Shown here one piece after another: positions 24,101 through 35,200 of a stretch of 64,000 nt of DNA. The stretch comes from Dromaius novaehollandiae (lineage: Eukaryota; Chordata; Aves; Casuariiformes; Dromaiidae), in NCBI RefSeq assembly GCF_036370855.1, contig NC_088098.1, positions 136,668,721 to 136,732,720 of the forward strand. Reading direction: 5' to 3'. Within the stretch, counting starts at the first letter, position 1. Every line of letters begins with the position of its first letter. The notes below the pieces were generated by a model that was not told the DNA's origin, did not search any database, and saw only the letters and a list, made by a program, of their open reading frames with translations. The translations under genes were made by a program, and so were the position numbers.

Positions 24101-27100
24101 TTATTTCATCAGGGGAACAACGTTAATCTGCTTACAGCAGACCAGGTATCTCCTCTCCATGAAGCCTGCCTAGGAGGTCATGAGGCTTGTGCCAGTGTCT
24201 TATTGAAACATGGTGCTCAGGTAAGCACATGATGGACAAACCATCTAGTTTTGGTCTGTTTTATTATCACACTTTAATGCTAGATGATGTACTATTTCAC
24301 TGCTGTGTATTGCTGTGACTTACACAGTGCATAGCTGAGCTAAAAGTGCATGTGTTATAAAATGTATTTAATAAAGCAATCCAAAAGGCATCCACAGACA
24401 CAAAGGCACAGATACAAATCAATCCAAAAGGCACAGATACAAATAATTGTTATTGTTGTTCTTCAGATAATGGTTTAGTGGTCTCATTGTTCGCTGAAAG
24501 TATAAGAAAAAAATTCCTCTTGCAAAGCGTTTATAATCTTGTAAAAATAAAGTACATATTTTGTTTTCTGCACACACTAATCCCACTGGTGTCAATATGC
24601 AGAGTCTGAAACTGAGGTGTAAGATTGTTAGGATCAAATGACAATAAAATGGGAAGGAAATGGAGATAACGTGAAGTGATGAAATGTGGGCTGTGCCTCA
24701 TAGCCTCTACTTTTCAAGCTAATATCAAAATTATAGCGAATAAGAAAATTAATACATTGTCTATATATTACTTTTCAGTTTAAAATGAAAAAGGGGACTG
24801 TGCACTGTCTGCTGAAAATAGACTATTTCAAACTGGTAATGACGCTACATCTCCAGAGGGTGTAAATGAGGTGCCCACTGTCCTCCTGGAGTTGTCTTGT
24901 CCAGGACAACCCCCTTGAGGATTCACCATGGTCTCCTCTTGGTAAGGCACCAGAGTGCACCAGGGAGCCCCAGCAGAGCAGGACTGGGCTACTGGCTGGT
25001 GTGTTTGAGTTGAGGTACCTGAGGGAATAGGCACACATTTCTCAGTAACTCCTATAAGATCCTGGAGTTGCACTGGATAAATTTTTTCTTTGCAGAGGGG
25101 GAAAATTGGGGCAATTCTTTTTCAGTTTTTTAAAATGAGTTTTTAATACAAAGTTGGAATCCTTGGAAGCAGTAGACAGTTTTTGCAAGGAACAAAATAA
25201 AAATTATTGAGCCCTATTTTCTGTTGAGAAATAGGGCTATTTTCATCCATTCTGATATAGTGATCATGCATAGAGAAGACAAAGAAAGAAAAAGCCTACT
25301 TGTGATTTTTTCCCCCAGGTGAATGGTGTTACTGTTGACTGGCACACTCCTTTGTTCAGTGCTTGTGTCAGTGGCAGTGTGGCTTGCTTGAATTTATTGC
25401 TGCAGCACGGAGCCAGTCTACATCCACCCTGTGACTTAGCATCCCCTATCCATGAAGCTGCTAAGCGAGGTAATACCGCGGGTGTCATCACTTCTCTCCA
25501 TGTCACTAGCAACAGGTTCAAGTGGAAAAGAGAGAGAAAATTGTTAGCTTGACTTAGGTCATATGAAATACCCCAATATCTGGTCTCATCACGAGCGGTG
25601 CAGTTCCTGCCACCCCCAGTGTTTGCTCAGGGCAGCTTGGCTCTGCTCTCATGGCTTCTGTATTCACTTGGTGACACCTGCAATGGGATTCATGGTCCAG
25701 ACTAGCTGTCTGTCATGGAAACATCTGAGACAGTCATCTGGCTACTTGTATAAGCAATGAAGAGAAACAGGGCATGATTTATCTCATCTTAGGTAGACGT
25801 CTGAAATGAGTCAGCTAAAATGCAAGAATCTTATCTGGTTTTGTTAACTGTGGCTTTGCAGCTCCTGTTTTTCAGGTTGAGAACACTGGAGTAAGGGGAG
25901 TGGATGAAGTATTACACTACCATCTTGACAAAATAGTGATTCTTTCCAGATTACCCTGCTGCAATAGAGAATTTGGACTGCCGAAAAATGTCTGATCTCT
26001 GTGATTTGACCTTCCTTTTTCCCTTTTAAGGTCATGTGCAATGTGTTGAATTCCTCGCGTCCCATGGAGTAAATATAGATCACAACATCAAACATCTGGG
26101 TACTCCGCTTTATGTAGCTTGTGAAAACCAGCAAGTAAACTGTGCCAAGAAGTTACTTGAGTCAGGTAAAACGAAAAATATGGAATGGTGCACTTTTAAT
26201 TTCTGTCACATCTGTCTTGAGATTCTTGTCTCATCACAGATTTAGAGGTGTTCTTGCTCTGAAATCTTGACATGTTTCACTCTTGATGGCACCTCAGAGT
26301 TAATTAGGGTGACTGGGTGATAGGGGTCCTCTTGACTGAGGAGCTCAGCTATTCAGCTCCCAGCAAACTAAGGAGTGATCCTGCATTTCACACTACTGGT
26401 GGTGCTTAGAACAAACATAGTCTTTTCCATTGTCTGTTTGTCATGCTGCAGTTATTTGAAGAGGGCAAGAAGAAACTTCCTTCTTTCGTTCCTCCCTCTT
26501 TATCCAAAAGAAAGGATTTAATCATTTTTACATGCTATTTCTGCAAATGTGTTTTTAATTCCCACTCCTTTCGTAAAATGTTTGAAACATGTCCAACACA
26601 GGAAAACACTGAACATTATATTCTTAGCATCAAACAAGCCTAGCTATAAGGCTAAGCACTCAGAAAATTATATAAGGCCATTCCTTGTTATCTACAGCAG
26701 TGCATCTCTTCTCTCCAAAACGGCCAGGTAACAAAATGTAGCCACACAGATATTGCAAAAATGGTGGTGCAAGAAACCCACTTTGAAAAAAAGAAAAAAA
26801 AAAAGAAAAGAACACTCTGAGTGTTGGGCTATGATTTTCTGTTTTCTGCCATTTTGTGTTTTTGCTGCCTTCTCGGTATGAGAATGTGCACTTAGGAAAC
26901 AAATAGTTTTGAACTAGTTCTGCAGCTCACCCTTCTTGTGTTTTATGGGCTGTTAGCCCTGAATAATGGACTGGAGAACATCCATCAGCAAGTGCTTGTA
27001 TCCTCCTCTACAAAGTGCGTCTAGAACTTCTCCATCCTCACTTTTTCCCCCCCCCAAAATTGGTCAATCTAGTAGTTGGAAATCCCCTTGGCTTAGGACT

Positions 27101-30100
27101 CCAGCAGATAGCAAATTGAAACCCAACAATGATTTAAGGGAATGGGGCAGTGGGTTGGGGATTAGAGGAGGGTTTCAGGTGGAAATACATCTTTGTCCTG
27201 CTTTGCGATATCTGTGGTCTGGGCTATGAATGAAAGGTTATTGGACTTCCTCATGCACTGTTCCTCAGGGGTGTTTTCTTTAGTCACAACTCCACTGCTT
27301 CCCAGCCTAGCGCAAGCTGAGGTGCCCTGCCCCAAAGTGTGGAAGCCCACCTCCACGTGGATGCTATACTGTTTGCAGATCGGTCAGAGAAATAGCAGCT
27401 AGTGCAGGAACTGGGAAGAGATTCCTGCGTTGTCATTATTCTTTGTTGTTTCTTCGTGTTCAGGGGCAAATGTGAACAGTGGCAAGGGCCTGGACTCCCC
27501 TCTCCACACGGCTGCCCGGAATTGCAGTCCTGAGCTGGTGACGCTGCTGATCGACTTTGGAGCGGACATCTGGGCGAAGAATGCAGACAGCAAAAGGCCG
27601 ATGGAGCTGGTTCCTCCGAGCAGCCCTCTAAGTCAACTCTTTCTGCAGAAAGAAGGTGCCCCTTAACATTTGTTTTATCCGTTCACATGGGATTCTGTGT
27701 GGAAAAAATGAGCTGCTGCAAAATGATACACTATTCCATGTTATTAACTCTAAAAAAATGAAAACAACTAAGGTTAGTTCTACTCCCTGATATTTAGACA
27801 CTATTTCCTCTAGTGTGAGAATATAGTGGTGGTACTAATAATAACAGTAACAGCAATAATGCTATCTTTTGACCTGCAGGTCTGTGAACCTATTGCAGTA
27901 GGAAGCTATCCAATAGAGCATGTAATATAACACAAAATATAGTTTGAGATAAAAATATAAGCAAAACAACACTACTTAGAAATTGAGGGTAGCTTTTTCT
28001 GATTCTCTAAATCCACTGAAGTCAGTGGGAGTCTTTCAGTTCCCATGTATCTGAAGTGGGAATGGAGCCAAGAATTCTACCCAAAAGCCACTGACAAATG
28101 CAGAGAGAAAATCACCTCTGATGAGAGCTGATGCTATCTGATGAGCAGGACTGTGATCTTTGGTTTTATAGCACACAATTGATCAGGAGTGTGTCATGTA
28201 CTGGTCTGAGCATAAATGGAAAATTGCAATCAAAATTTTTTTGATGCATGCGATATATATACTGGAACATTGATCTGCTAGTTCTTTGCTTTTCATTTTT
28301 ATTTTGGGGCTAAAATTCTGTGTAGTTGCAAATGCATCTTTAAAATCAACTTCTTTATATTAGTTTTTGGTGGAAAATTAAGGAAAACTTCACAGCGGTG
28401 ACATAATGAATCTGTATTCTAGCCTTTTTTTAAAGGCTAGCATCATGTACCGAATAATCCAGCACTGTCCAACAGCTTGACCTGTGGGAAATGCTTATTT
28501 TTTACTTGTAAATCAAATAGTTCCAGATCCATTGTATTTTATCAGTTACAAATATCTTAATGAATTATGGAGAGAAATTTTACTTACCATTTATGAGGAA
28601 GATCTGAATAAGGTCTCTAGAAACTACTTGTTGGAGTACTTGTGTTCTTCTTTAGAGGTTCTCATTCAGTCAGTAAACTATACACATTATAAAAGTGCCT
28701 GGATTTTCATCATTTTAATAAGCTACAGGCAGTGTGATCCATGACTCCATCGTGAACAGAATTGCACCAATGCAGAATGGGAATAAAAAGTGGTGACTCA
28801 GGCCCTGCATGTAGCATGAAACTGTAACATGATCATAATAGCATGAAAACAGCTACACAGTGTTTGTTATGTAGGTGCAACAGATATTTAGTCTTCTAGC
28901 TTAATCTATGGTGCACAGAGCTGTAATCTTTTGGAGCTCGAACCCCGGCTGTGTTAGGCTCCTGACTCCTGCGGCACTGCGTGTGTCCTGTTTGTTCGAG
29001 ATAACAAAACATTTCAGGCACGCCCTGCAGAGCAGGCCCAAGAAACACAGTAGGGCTGACCTGACAGCTCTGACAGTAAGGAACAATTCCAAGCGGAATT
29101 CCGCCTTTACAGTGATTGAAATTAGAAATAATAAATGCCTGGAAGGCATTTTTTTGCTGACTAGTGTTTTTCCAATGTTTTTCAACATGCCTTTTTCTGA
29201 GTAGGGTTGCGATTCTGGGGCAGCTGATTTCTAACTTCTTTGGTTGACTGAAAGGGAGCAATTTAGGAGAGCTGTGCAAACATTAGCCCCATCTCCTTGC
29301 CCTGGCTGCTGTCCGACATCCTGCTCGGCGCTCACCCTCCCAGGGCGCGTGTGGCCCTACGCACAACTGCCTCTCCCACACTGCAGCAGCCCTGTGCCCG
29401 CAGCAAGGGCAGGCTGGAGAGACTGTTGTGCTACCATGGAAGGGCTGGTGAGTGTCAGCCTAAATGAGTGCTTACGGTGCCTGTGGTGGGCTCCCTTCCC
29501 AGGACTTTGCCACATTGCTGGATGGCTACATACCCTGCTCGCATTGCAGGTAGCACCTTACATGTGGCCCGGAGAATTAGCTAACAGTCTAAAAATGCAG
29601 TGTCTTTTTGAAGAGTATGCTTGCACTTTCTAAATATTTTTCAGAACAGTGAGATTGCTTGTTTTTTTGGTAAGTCTTTAGTTTTATTTTTCTTTCCGAA
29701 TGGAGGCTTTTTTATGTTTTCAGACGGGGCGTTTACATGTGGAAGCAGAATGGCCAGGCAATCCCACATAAAGTGATGCTGCAATAGCTGCTTTAACTCG
29801 CCCCGTGTTGGCTGGCCTTGTTGCCCTGTACCGCAGTACCAGCTAATGCCTCTGACTGATCCCCAGCATAGGAAGCGCAGGGCTGTGGGTGCAGAGCTCT
29901 TTGAATGGTACAACAGCCTTGGGCTTTGCAGAGCCACTGGAAATGTGGCAGCCTGTGCGTGGAAGGACTCAAAAGCTGGTTGAAGCTTCCACCTCCCTGC
30001 ATATTCGCTCCTTCCCACAGCACTTCACTTCTCCATCACCACCAGTGTTTCAGCTCCTCGGATGACCGTGCACCCCCCTGTCTTATCTGCCCCACATGGA

Positions 30101-31134
30101 GTCATGGCCAGTAACATCTAAACTGCCCTCTCCTGGCTCACTTACCTCCCTCTTGTTTTCTACACCGTTTCATTTTATCTCCCCTTCACAGCTGGCATCT
30201 TGACCCTATCAGCACTCACTGCCTGCCTCCCATGGGCTGCCCTCCTTATCTGCCCTCACACAAGTGCCCTGCGCCCTGTGGTGGTGCTTATCGTGCGCTG
30301 TGCAATAACTGTGCCAGCAACACGGGCGAGGTCCAAACACTGAACAATGCCGCCACTAAAAAACACTTCACGAGATCTACCTTTTCATGAAAATGATAAG
30401 ACCTCCCAATAAACTTGTTATGCCATTATATTTAAATAAAAAATACACCACAGATTCTTCAGCAGGGTTTGCATTTATCAGTATGGGACCAGTAAATCAG
30501 GAAGCTTTAAATAAGGGATTATAGAAAGTTTCTTTTGCCATGTGTTTATCGCTATGATGAAATAGGTCTCAAGAAGGCAGTGGATCGCCGGCTGGGATCT
30601 CATGGGGGTGGGAGGGTGGAAGGATCTTGAAGGAAGCATCAATCAGCTCTTCTGCTCAGACAACACAAACTTGACACTGGTACAGCTTAAAAGCAAAAGA
30701 AGGAAGCTGCTAATGCTAAACGCTGCTGCATGCTGACAGCAAGTGACAAGGCTTGAAGGGAATTGCAGGTGGGCTGATGCCTCCCTGTAGATGTGGGTCT
30801 GGCTTTCTCTGCCAAGTGCTGCACAAAGTGGGTCATGGGAGTGGGGGAGAGCCGTGCTCTGCTGGAGGTTACAGTCTGATACAAGCACGCTCAAGGGGTG
30901 GCAGGAGGCTAGGTATGTGGTGATGCACAGCCACTGTTCCTTGTTTGCAACAGCTGACCTGGAGGCAATAAAGCCATGCATGTGACCTCTTCCCCTGCTC
31001 TTTCTACAGGGCCACTGTCCTTGATGCAGTTGTGCCGCCTGTGCATTCGGAAGTGCTTTGGACATCAGCAGCATCAAAAAATAACTGGACTTCTCCTTCC
31101 GGATGAGCTGAAACATTTTCTTCTCCACATTTAG
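15070..31134 (+). CDS. ASB9: ASB9, ankyrin repeat and SOCS box protein 9 (7 coding exons)
   Basis: The spliced CDS is join(15070-15163, 22870-22949, 24113-24220, 25319-25469, 26031-26165, 27464-27655, 31010-31134), 885 nt, 294 residues plus stop. All introns are GT-AG and the reading frame is continuous. I recognised it by near line-by-line agreement with human ASB9, also 294 residues. The domains are a variable tail (1-31), six ankyrin repeats (about 36-63, 68-96, 101-129, 133-161, 166-194, 199-225), a linker, and a SOCS box (254-294). The SOCS box has a BC box around LMQLCRLCIRKCFG (258-271) and a Cul5-box-like LLLPDEL (281-287). From the family: this is the substrate receptor of a Cul5-Rbx2-ElonginB/C E3 ligase, and ASB9 binds brain-type and ubiquitous mitochondrial creatine kinase. 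The start at 15070 has G at -3 and +4, and in-frame stops lie upstream at 15019 and 15031. ASB11 is the closest alternative, but the sequence fits ASB9 better. The gene looks intact. Confidence 0.97.
15537..15661. repeat. Polypyrimidine/polypurine tract, 125 bp
   Basis: The tract is almost pure C/T on the plus strand, with CTCCT and CCCTTT sub-repeats and only brief interruptions. It lies 374 bp after exon 1. Such tracts can form triplex (H-) DNA and bind pyrimidine-tract proteins. Confidence 0.9.
19165..19240 (-). mobile_element. Degenerate CR1 LINE 3' scrap
   Basis: A run around ATTATAGGAATACAAG followed by TTGGAAAAGACC and an ATAGAGTC block resembles the reverse complement of the conserved CR1 3' terminal region. 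It is short and diverged, so the boundaries are approximate. Confidence 0.4.
22870..22949 (+). CDS. ASB9: ASB9 coding exon 2 (residues 32-58, ankyrin 1)
   Basis: The exon follows a TTTATACAG acceptor. The split codon gives Asp32, then FVSDWSPLHDASVHG and the helix LLTLKKLINQ. SDWSPLH is the ASB9 ankyrin-1 signature. The donor is CAG|GTATCC and the exon ends in phase 0. Confidence 0.96.
22950..24112 (+). other. ASB9: ASB9 intron 2 (1163 bp)
   Basis: GTATCC donor to ATCAG acceptor. I see no repeat, gene or obvious element inside. Confidence 0.85.
24113..24220 (+). CDS. ASB9: ASB9 coding exon 3 (residues 59-94, ankyrin 2)
   Basis: The acceptor is TTTCATCAG. The exon encodes GNNVNLLTADQ, then the repeat core VSPLHEACLGGHEAC and LLKHGAQ. 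The donor is CAG|GTAAGC. It is phase 0 on both sides, 36 codons. Confidence 0.97.
24378..24444. repeat. Imperfect tandem duplication in intron 3
   Basis: AATCCAAAAGGCA and CAGATACAAAT appear twice in order. The first copy (24378-24420) has about 19 extra bases between them, and the second copy (24421-24444) has them joined. This fits a duplication followed by an internal deletion at the repeated AAAGGCA. Confidence 0.8.
25210..25238. repeat. Perfect 10-bp inverted repeat (hairpin) before exon 4
   Basis: The arms AGCCCTATTT (25210-25219) and AAATAGGGCT (25229-25238) pair perfectly around a 9-nt loop. The hairpin ends 80 nt before the exon 4 acceptor. Confidence 0.85.
25319..25469 (+). CDS. 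ASB9: ASB9 coding exon 4 (residues 95-144, ankyrin 3 and start of 4)
   Basis: The acceptor is a strong pyrimidine tract ending CCCCCAG. The exon encodes VNGVTVDWHTPLFSAC, then LLLQHGASLH and DLASPIHEAAKR. It ends in phase 1 at GAG|GTAATA. Frame and border agree with the next exon, which completes Gly145. Confidence 0.97.
25470..26030 (+). other. ASB9: ASB9 intron 4 (561 bp)
   Basis: GTAATA donor to TTTTAAG acceptor. Nothing notable inside. It is the shortest intron of the gene. Confidence 0.85.
26031..26165 (+). CDS. ASB9: ASB9 coding exon 5 (residues 145-189, ankyrin 4 end and 5)
   Basis: The acceptor is CCCTTTTAAG. The exon encodes HVQCVEFLASHGVNID, then HLGTPLYVACENQQ and CAKKLLES. The donor is CAG|GTAAAA, phase 1. 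GTPLYVACENQQ is nearly invariant in ASB9. Confidence 0.97.
26166..27463 (+). other. ASB9: ASB9 intron 5 (1298 bp)
   Basis: GTAAAA donor to GTTCAG acceptor. It contains an A-rich tract around 26785-26811 and a C9 run near 27048. There are no gene-like signals. Confidence 0.85.
27464..27655 (+). CDS. ASB9: ASB9 coding exon 6 (residues 190-253, ankyrin 6 and linker)
   Basis: The acceptor is CGTGTTCAG. The exon encodes ANVNSGKGLDSPLH, then LLIDFGADIWAKNA and the linker KRPMELVPPSSPLSQLFLQ. The 3' border is AAG|GTGCCC, a weak donor that departs from consensus at +4 to +6. Phase and position match the human intron, so the border is kept. Without splicing, translation would add Gly-Ala-Pro and stop. 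Confidence 0.95.
28419..28440. repeat. Perfect 9-bp hairpin in intron 6
   Basis: The arms CTAGCCTTT and AAAGGCTAG are separated by four thymines. Confidence 0.85.
28915..29155 (+). other. Unexplained structured, CpG-retaining segment in intron 6
   Basis: Compared with the flanking AT-rich intron, this segment keeps several CpGs. It holds a tRNA B-box-like GCTCGAACCCC (about 28936-28946), a perfect 12-bp palindrome GCGGAATTCCGC (29093-29104), and an 8-bp hairpin (AAATGCCT/AGGCATTT) whose 3' arm runs into a T7 stretch. It could be an old SINE-derived conserved element or a polymerase III unit. No A box or family assignment can be made by eye. Confidence 0.3.
31010..31134 (+). CDS. ASB9: ASB9 coding exon 7 (residues 254-294, SOCS box, stop)
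   Basis: The acceptor is CTTTCTACAG. The exon completes Gly254 and encodes the whole SOCS box: LMQLCRLCIRKCFG, then KITGLLLPDELKHFLLHI and TAG at 31132-31134. The Leu and Cys of LMQLC are the usual Elongin C contact positions. The LLLPDEL segment takes the place of the Cul5 box. Confidence 0.97.
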
Positions 31135-32104
31135 GCCTTTCATAATCGAAATTGTGCCTTTAACAACACAGCAAGGTTTGTTAAGGAAAGACTCTTCTAA
31201 TCAGTGATGTTGCCAGTGCCTGAAATGGTGCTTTCTGATAGCTGCTGATCTCCCATAAAGCTCCAGGTCCAAGGCATATGAGAACAGCCAATCTGCTGGG
31301 TCCTTACCACCCCCTCCTCAAATTCCGCAATTTCTAAAGGAACAGTTCTGGATGGCTGTACTCTAAGGCTTGAGAAGGTGGCTCAGGAGCCTCCTAGAAA
31401 GCATAAAAAATGAGCATATCATTTTAAAATAGTTCTCTTGATTCTCTGAATTCTGGCACAATTTCAGAGTGGTTATGGTTGACAGCACCTTACAAAGAAA
31501 ATGCATATCCCAACCCAGCACAAATAGCATTTCATATATGTCTGTCTTCAAGGATAGCTGCACTTCTTCTGTAAGCAGCACCCCTGTGTCATCTGTAATG
31601 GCTTTACCACACCACCATATGGGAAAGGAAAGGGGCCCCAACTGAACCCATGTGCAAAATAAGCAAGGCCCTCTGGCAGATGTTATTTATTTTCTAAATA
31701 TGTCACACTGCAGATAGATGAGTACCAACCAGCCATCATCTACATTCAGGCCAGCAACTGAAATGCATTTCTGCCGTGACAACATGCAGGTCACTGCTGA
31801 TGGCAGCTCCCTACAGAGCAATAATAGTAGGTGAAAAAAAACCCCATCCATTTAAAACACTTATTCCTGATGTTTTGAGACATAAGGGAGCACCACCTCA
31901 GTACTACACAATTTCTCCTTGTAGAATATTATTTTTCAAGGACAGAGGCTAAGAGGACATCAGATCTGGGCATTGAGTGCTCTCCCTTTCTGCCCTGAAT
32001 ATTAAGTGACATTTCCTAAACATTTCTCAGCATGCATCAGAAAAACAACAACCTCTATTCGCTTTCCCCTCCCAAGAAAAGGGAGCATCTTAAGAGTGAG
32101 ATTA

Positions 32105-32110
32105 AATAAA
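32105..32110 (+). terminator. ASB9: Candidate poly(A) signal AATAAA of ASB9
   Basis: This is the first canonical hexamer after the ASB9 stop, about 970 nt downstream. A CA dinucleotide follows at a plausible cleavage distance, but the downstream GU-rich element is weak. Confidence 0.45.
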
Positions 32111-32214
32111 AGTTTTCTTGCAAAAGTGCTACCTCATTCATAACATTTCCCATGGAAGAGGTAATATTAACACCTCTAATGCATGGTGATAAAACAAACA
32201 GTGAAAATGCTGAA

Positions 32215-32220
32215 ATTAAA
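32215..32220 (+). terminator. ASB9: Alternative poly(A) signal ATTAAA of ASB9
   Basis: This variant hexamer is followed within about 45-60 nt by a T/GT-rich element (32264-32282), a better downstream element than the first signal has. It may be the main or an alternative 3' end. Confidence 0.4.
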
Positions 32221-35200
32221 GTCTATTACAAATTAAAAAGAGAATAGATAATTTATGCTCCTCTTCTTTGTCTTGTTTGTACATCTCTCAAGCGAACATG
32301 ACATGTGGGGTTCTTATTCCACCAAGGTCATTAGAGCTAATATTTCCTCCAGCTGAACTGTAAGGTTGGGTGTTTTTCTTTCCCTCCCAGCAGCATGTCC
32401 TGCAGCTACAAATCCAAGTGCAATTACAGTCTGTCATGGGAGGGAGCACAGGGGATATTGGCTGTCCCCCTGCACAGTTAGGACCTATATCCACTTGTGC
32501 CTGCATGGGGAGGGTAGGCACCAGGCCTCTCCCCATCCTGTGGAGAGGATGCCAAAGCACTGGCTCTGCTGCCAGCTCCAGCTTGTCTCCTGCTCCGAGC
32601 CATGGTGCCTTTGCACTACGTGTTAGCAATGCCGCAGCTCCTGCTGACCCAGCATCTGAGCATTGTGGGGTGGACTGAGCATGCTGGTGCTCCTGGAAAT
32701 CCTTTTCACTTAATTGTGAAGGCTGGGCTTGATGTGTGGCAGCAGGCTGTGCTACATCGATGTAGAGCACGTGGAAAATGCTCCCTGTCCTGTGCTGGTG
32801 AAACAGTTAACTTCAGTGATGCAGTATATCCAGTCCTCAGCTCGCGAGTGGAAAGAAGGACAGCTTTCAATTAAAACACCTTATTTTGATGTTTACTATG
32901 TCCACAGTGCAAGCCTTCTTTTCACACATGGGAAACTCAAGAGGATGGTTCGAGTCCTATGCCTATGTGGTCATATTTGATGTAAACTACAATTCACATC
33001 CTTAGACTGTCCAGTATAAAGGCAGGCTGTAGATGCCCTGTATGAAAGTTTGTTTTTGTGCTCAGCAAACACTGCAAGAATAGTTCTGTTGGTTTTGTGG
33101 GCCACTGGATTGTACCCTAATGGGACAAGCTGACAAACACATTTTGGTCCATAACTTCCATTGGAATACAGATAGCTAGAAATCTTTATTGGTCTGACTC
33201 AATTCATCACACCTAGTTTGATCCATTCAAACTTCACTGGCTGGTTTAAGATGGCCATGTATATTCTTCCCCTCCTGATGGGGAAGAAAAATAGAAATCT
33301 GTCTTGATAGAATGAATAAAAGCAGGTATCTGGGATAGGTGGATCCTTCTAAAATCAGTATCTTGGATAAGCAGAATCTGCGTTGAATAGAAGGGAATAG
33401 ATAATTAACTTAGTGCTTAACTTTCACAAGTCTAAAGTTAAGTGTGCAGAATCCCTGCTTAGGTGACTACATGTGAAAATTGAAAACACAACTTGTCATT
33501 TTATAAATGATGAAGAACAATGTTTTTACCTACTAGTTTTATCATTTACCTTTAAGTACCTTAGTTTTTAACCTCAACCCATGGGTTTATAAGATTAATG
33601 TTAATGTCAGAAGAAAATTAGTCAGAGAAGGTGTTGAGAGTGTTGTTTCTAAGATTTGTTTTTCTTATGGAAGTTTCATAGCATAACTCTGTTTACTTGA
33701 ATCTCTCTGATCATGTATAATTAGGATGAAGTCTCTATGCACAGTTTGTATCATCTCAGTCTACTTGCTTATTTATTTTAATATTAGTTGTGACCAACAC
33801 TGCTGAATTACATCTTTATGCATTAACACTTACCCAGTTATACACTGTAAAAGTTGTACAAGATGCAGACTGAATAAGCTCAAAATAAGTAAGGTTTGCA
33901 GCTTTTTCTATATTCAAAACCATTTCAAATGTAATGCAGGATTTCAAAGATTCTCATGAATATATTTTTTCAGATTCTTTGCTGTTATTTTCTTAGCAGT
34001 TTAATGATAGTCAACCCACAACTGTATGTGATATTTGCTCAGAAATATATGGTTTATACTCTGTTTTTGTTTTCATTCATTTCTTAAGTGACAGTACTAA
34101 TTTTGTGCAGTGTCTGATATTATGGATTTTAGAACCGAATTCTAATTGTTTGGGATGCTGCCTACAAAATAATAGTATATACTGGTTCTTTTTAAATAGA
34201 CCTGTACTGTAGATGACACTAAGATGGGGATACTGTATAAATTCTGTCCCCTTGCTGATGTGTTAAGGTAGAGCTGGGCTCTAGCGATTATTTTTCTACT
34301 CACTTGAGGGTTAATGAAAAGATGCATAAGATTTCGCAAAGCAAGGAAAGATGTAAATTAAGATGGTAACCATCTTTAATTTGCATTTTTATACTGCCTG
34401 TCTTTTTTCTTCTGCCTGCTCAGCAAGGGCACTAACTTTTCTTCCTCTCAAACTCATCCCAGACATGACTTAAAAATTGAGGCATGTGCAATGATCTGGA
34501 TTCCTTTGTAGGCACAGTAGGAACACTTTTAACTGGAAGCAAGCTTTTGTAAATCCCTGTACGATCCGAAGTCCAAGGGGTGTCCACCATCATCAAGCAA
34601 GTGCACTGAAAGGGCTGGAGACATGTGGGAGGGCAGGAATTTCCTTTCCTTTAGATGCATCTCTGGATGTCTCTGCCCACAGAGACCAGTTCAAAGAGAG
34701 AGGGCAATTCTGGCAAATTGCTAGTGTTCAGGATGTACTTTCTGCTGGACACAGGGCTGCTTATGAAAACTGCTGAACTAAACAGCTAATGCATTAACAA
34801 AACAAAACAGCTAACTTGAGCAAGTAAATCCTCTTTTGATTTGCTGAAGGGTGGCTGATGCAGCAAATAGTTGCAAAGGTCTTTCAATTCTTCACTAGGC
34901 AGAATGAGCCATGTCTCAGGACTTCACTATTTATTCTACATTCGTGTATAATAGCCCACTGTCGCCCTGTCCATTTCCTGCTCTTCCATTTTTTTTTTTC
35001 TTAGCTGGAAAGCATAGACATCGTAATCTAGCAAATGTAATGTACAGCTTTGGAGGGTCAGTGTATGCAAAGAATGCCATTTTGCCTCCCCACTGGCATT
35101 AGTCTATTTCAAGAAGAATAAATAGTAAATACATTTTACTTTACTAGATTAGCAAAATGTGATTAATCAGCTGCAAAATGGCAGACTAGTGGTGCTAGAA

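Larger units (their letters stand above)
24221..25318 (+). other. ASB9: ASB9 intron 3 (1098 bp)
   Basis: GTAAGC donor to CCCAG acceptor. It contains an imperfect tandem duplication near its start and a perfect hairpin about 80 nt before exon 4 (both listed). Confidence 0.85.
27656..31009 (+). other. ASB9: ASB9 intron 6 (3354 bp)
   Basis: It runs from the weak GTGCCC donor to a CTACAG acceptor. It contains a 9-bp hairpin (28419-28440), a CpG-retaining structured segment (28915-29155) and a GC-rich, CpG-bearing patch around 29280-29460. Open frames in the patch (for example 29244-29633) show no family signature. Confidence 0.85.
31135..32240 (+). other. ASB9: ASB9 3' UTR (end uncertain)
   Basis: This is the sequence after the SOCS-box stop. 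There is no canonical AATAAA until 32105. The UTR therefore probably extends about 1.0-1.1 kb to one of two signals, at 32105 or 32215. Confidence 0.55.

Noticed and set aside
29244..29633. 129-codon open frame in ASB9 intron 6
   Set aside because: The GC-rich composition explains the lack of stops. The Cys/Pro/Leu-rich product matches nothing known to me and has no exon borders in keeping with ASB9.
30643..31143. 166-codon open frame on the minus strand
   Set aside because: It is antisense to ASB9 exon 7 and intron 6. The part over the exon is a shadow of the SOCS-box coding sequence.
32288..32770. 160-codon open frame on the minus strand just past the ASB9 3' end
   Set aside because: Plus-strand frames in the same GC-rich patch are also open. 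No family resemblance and no splice or promoter signals were found.
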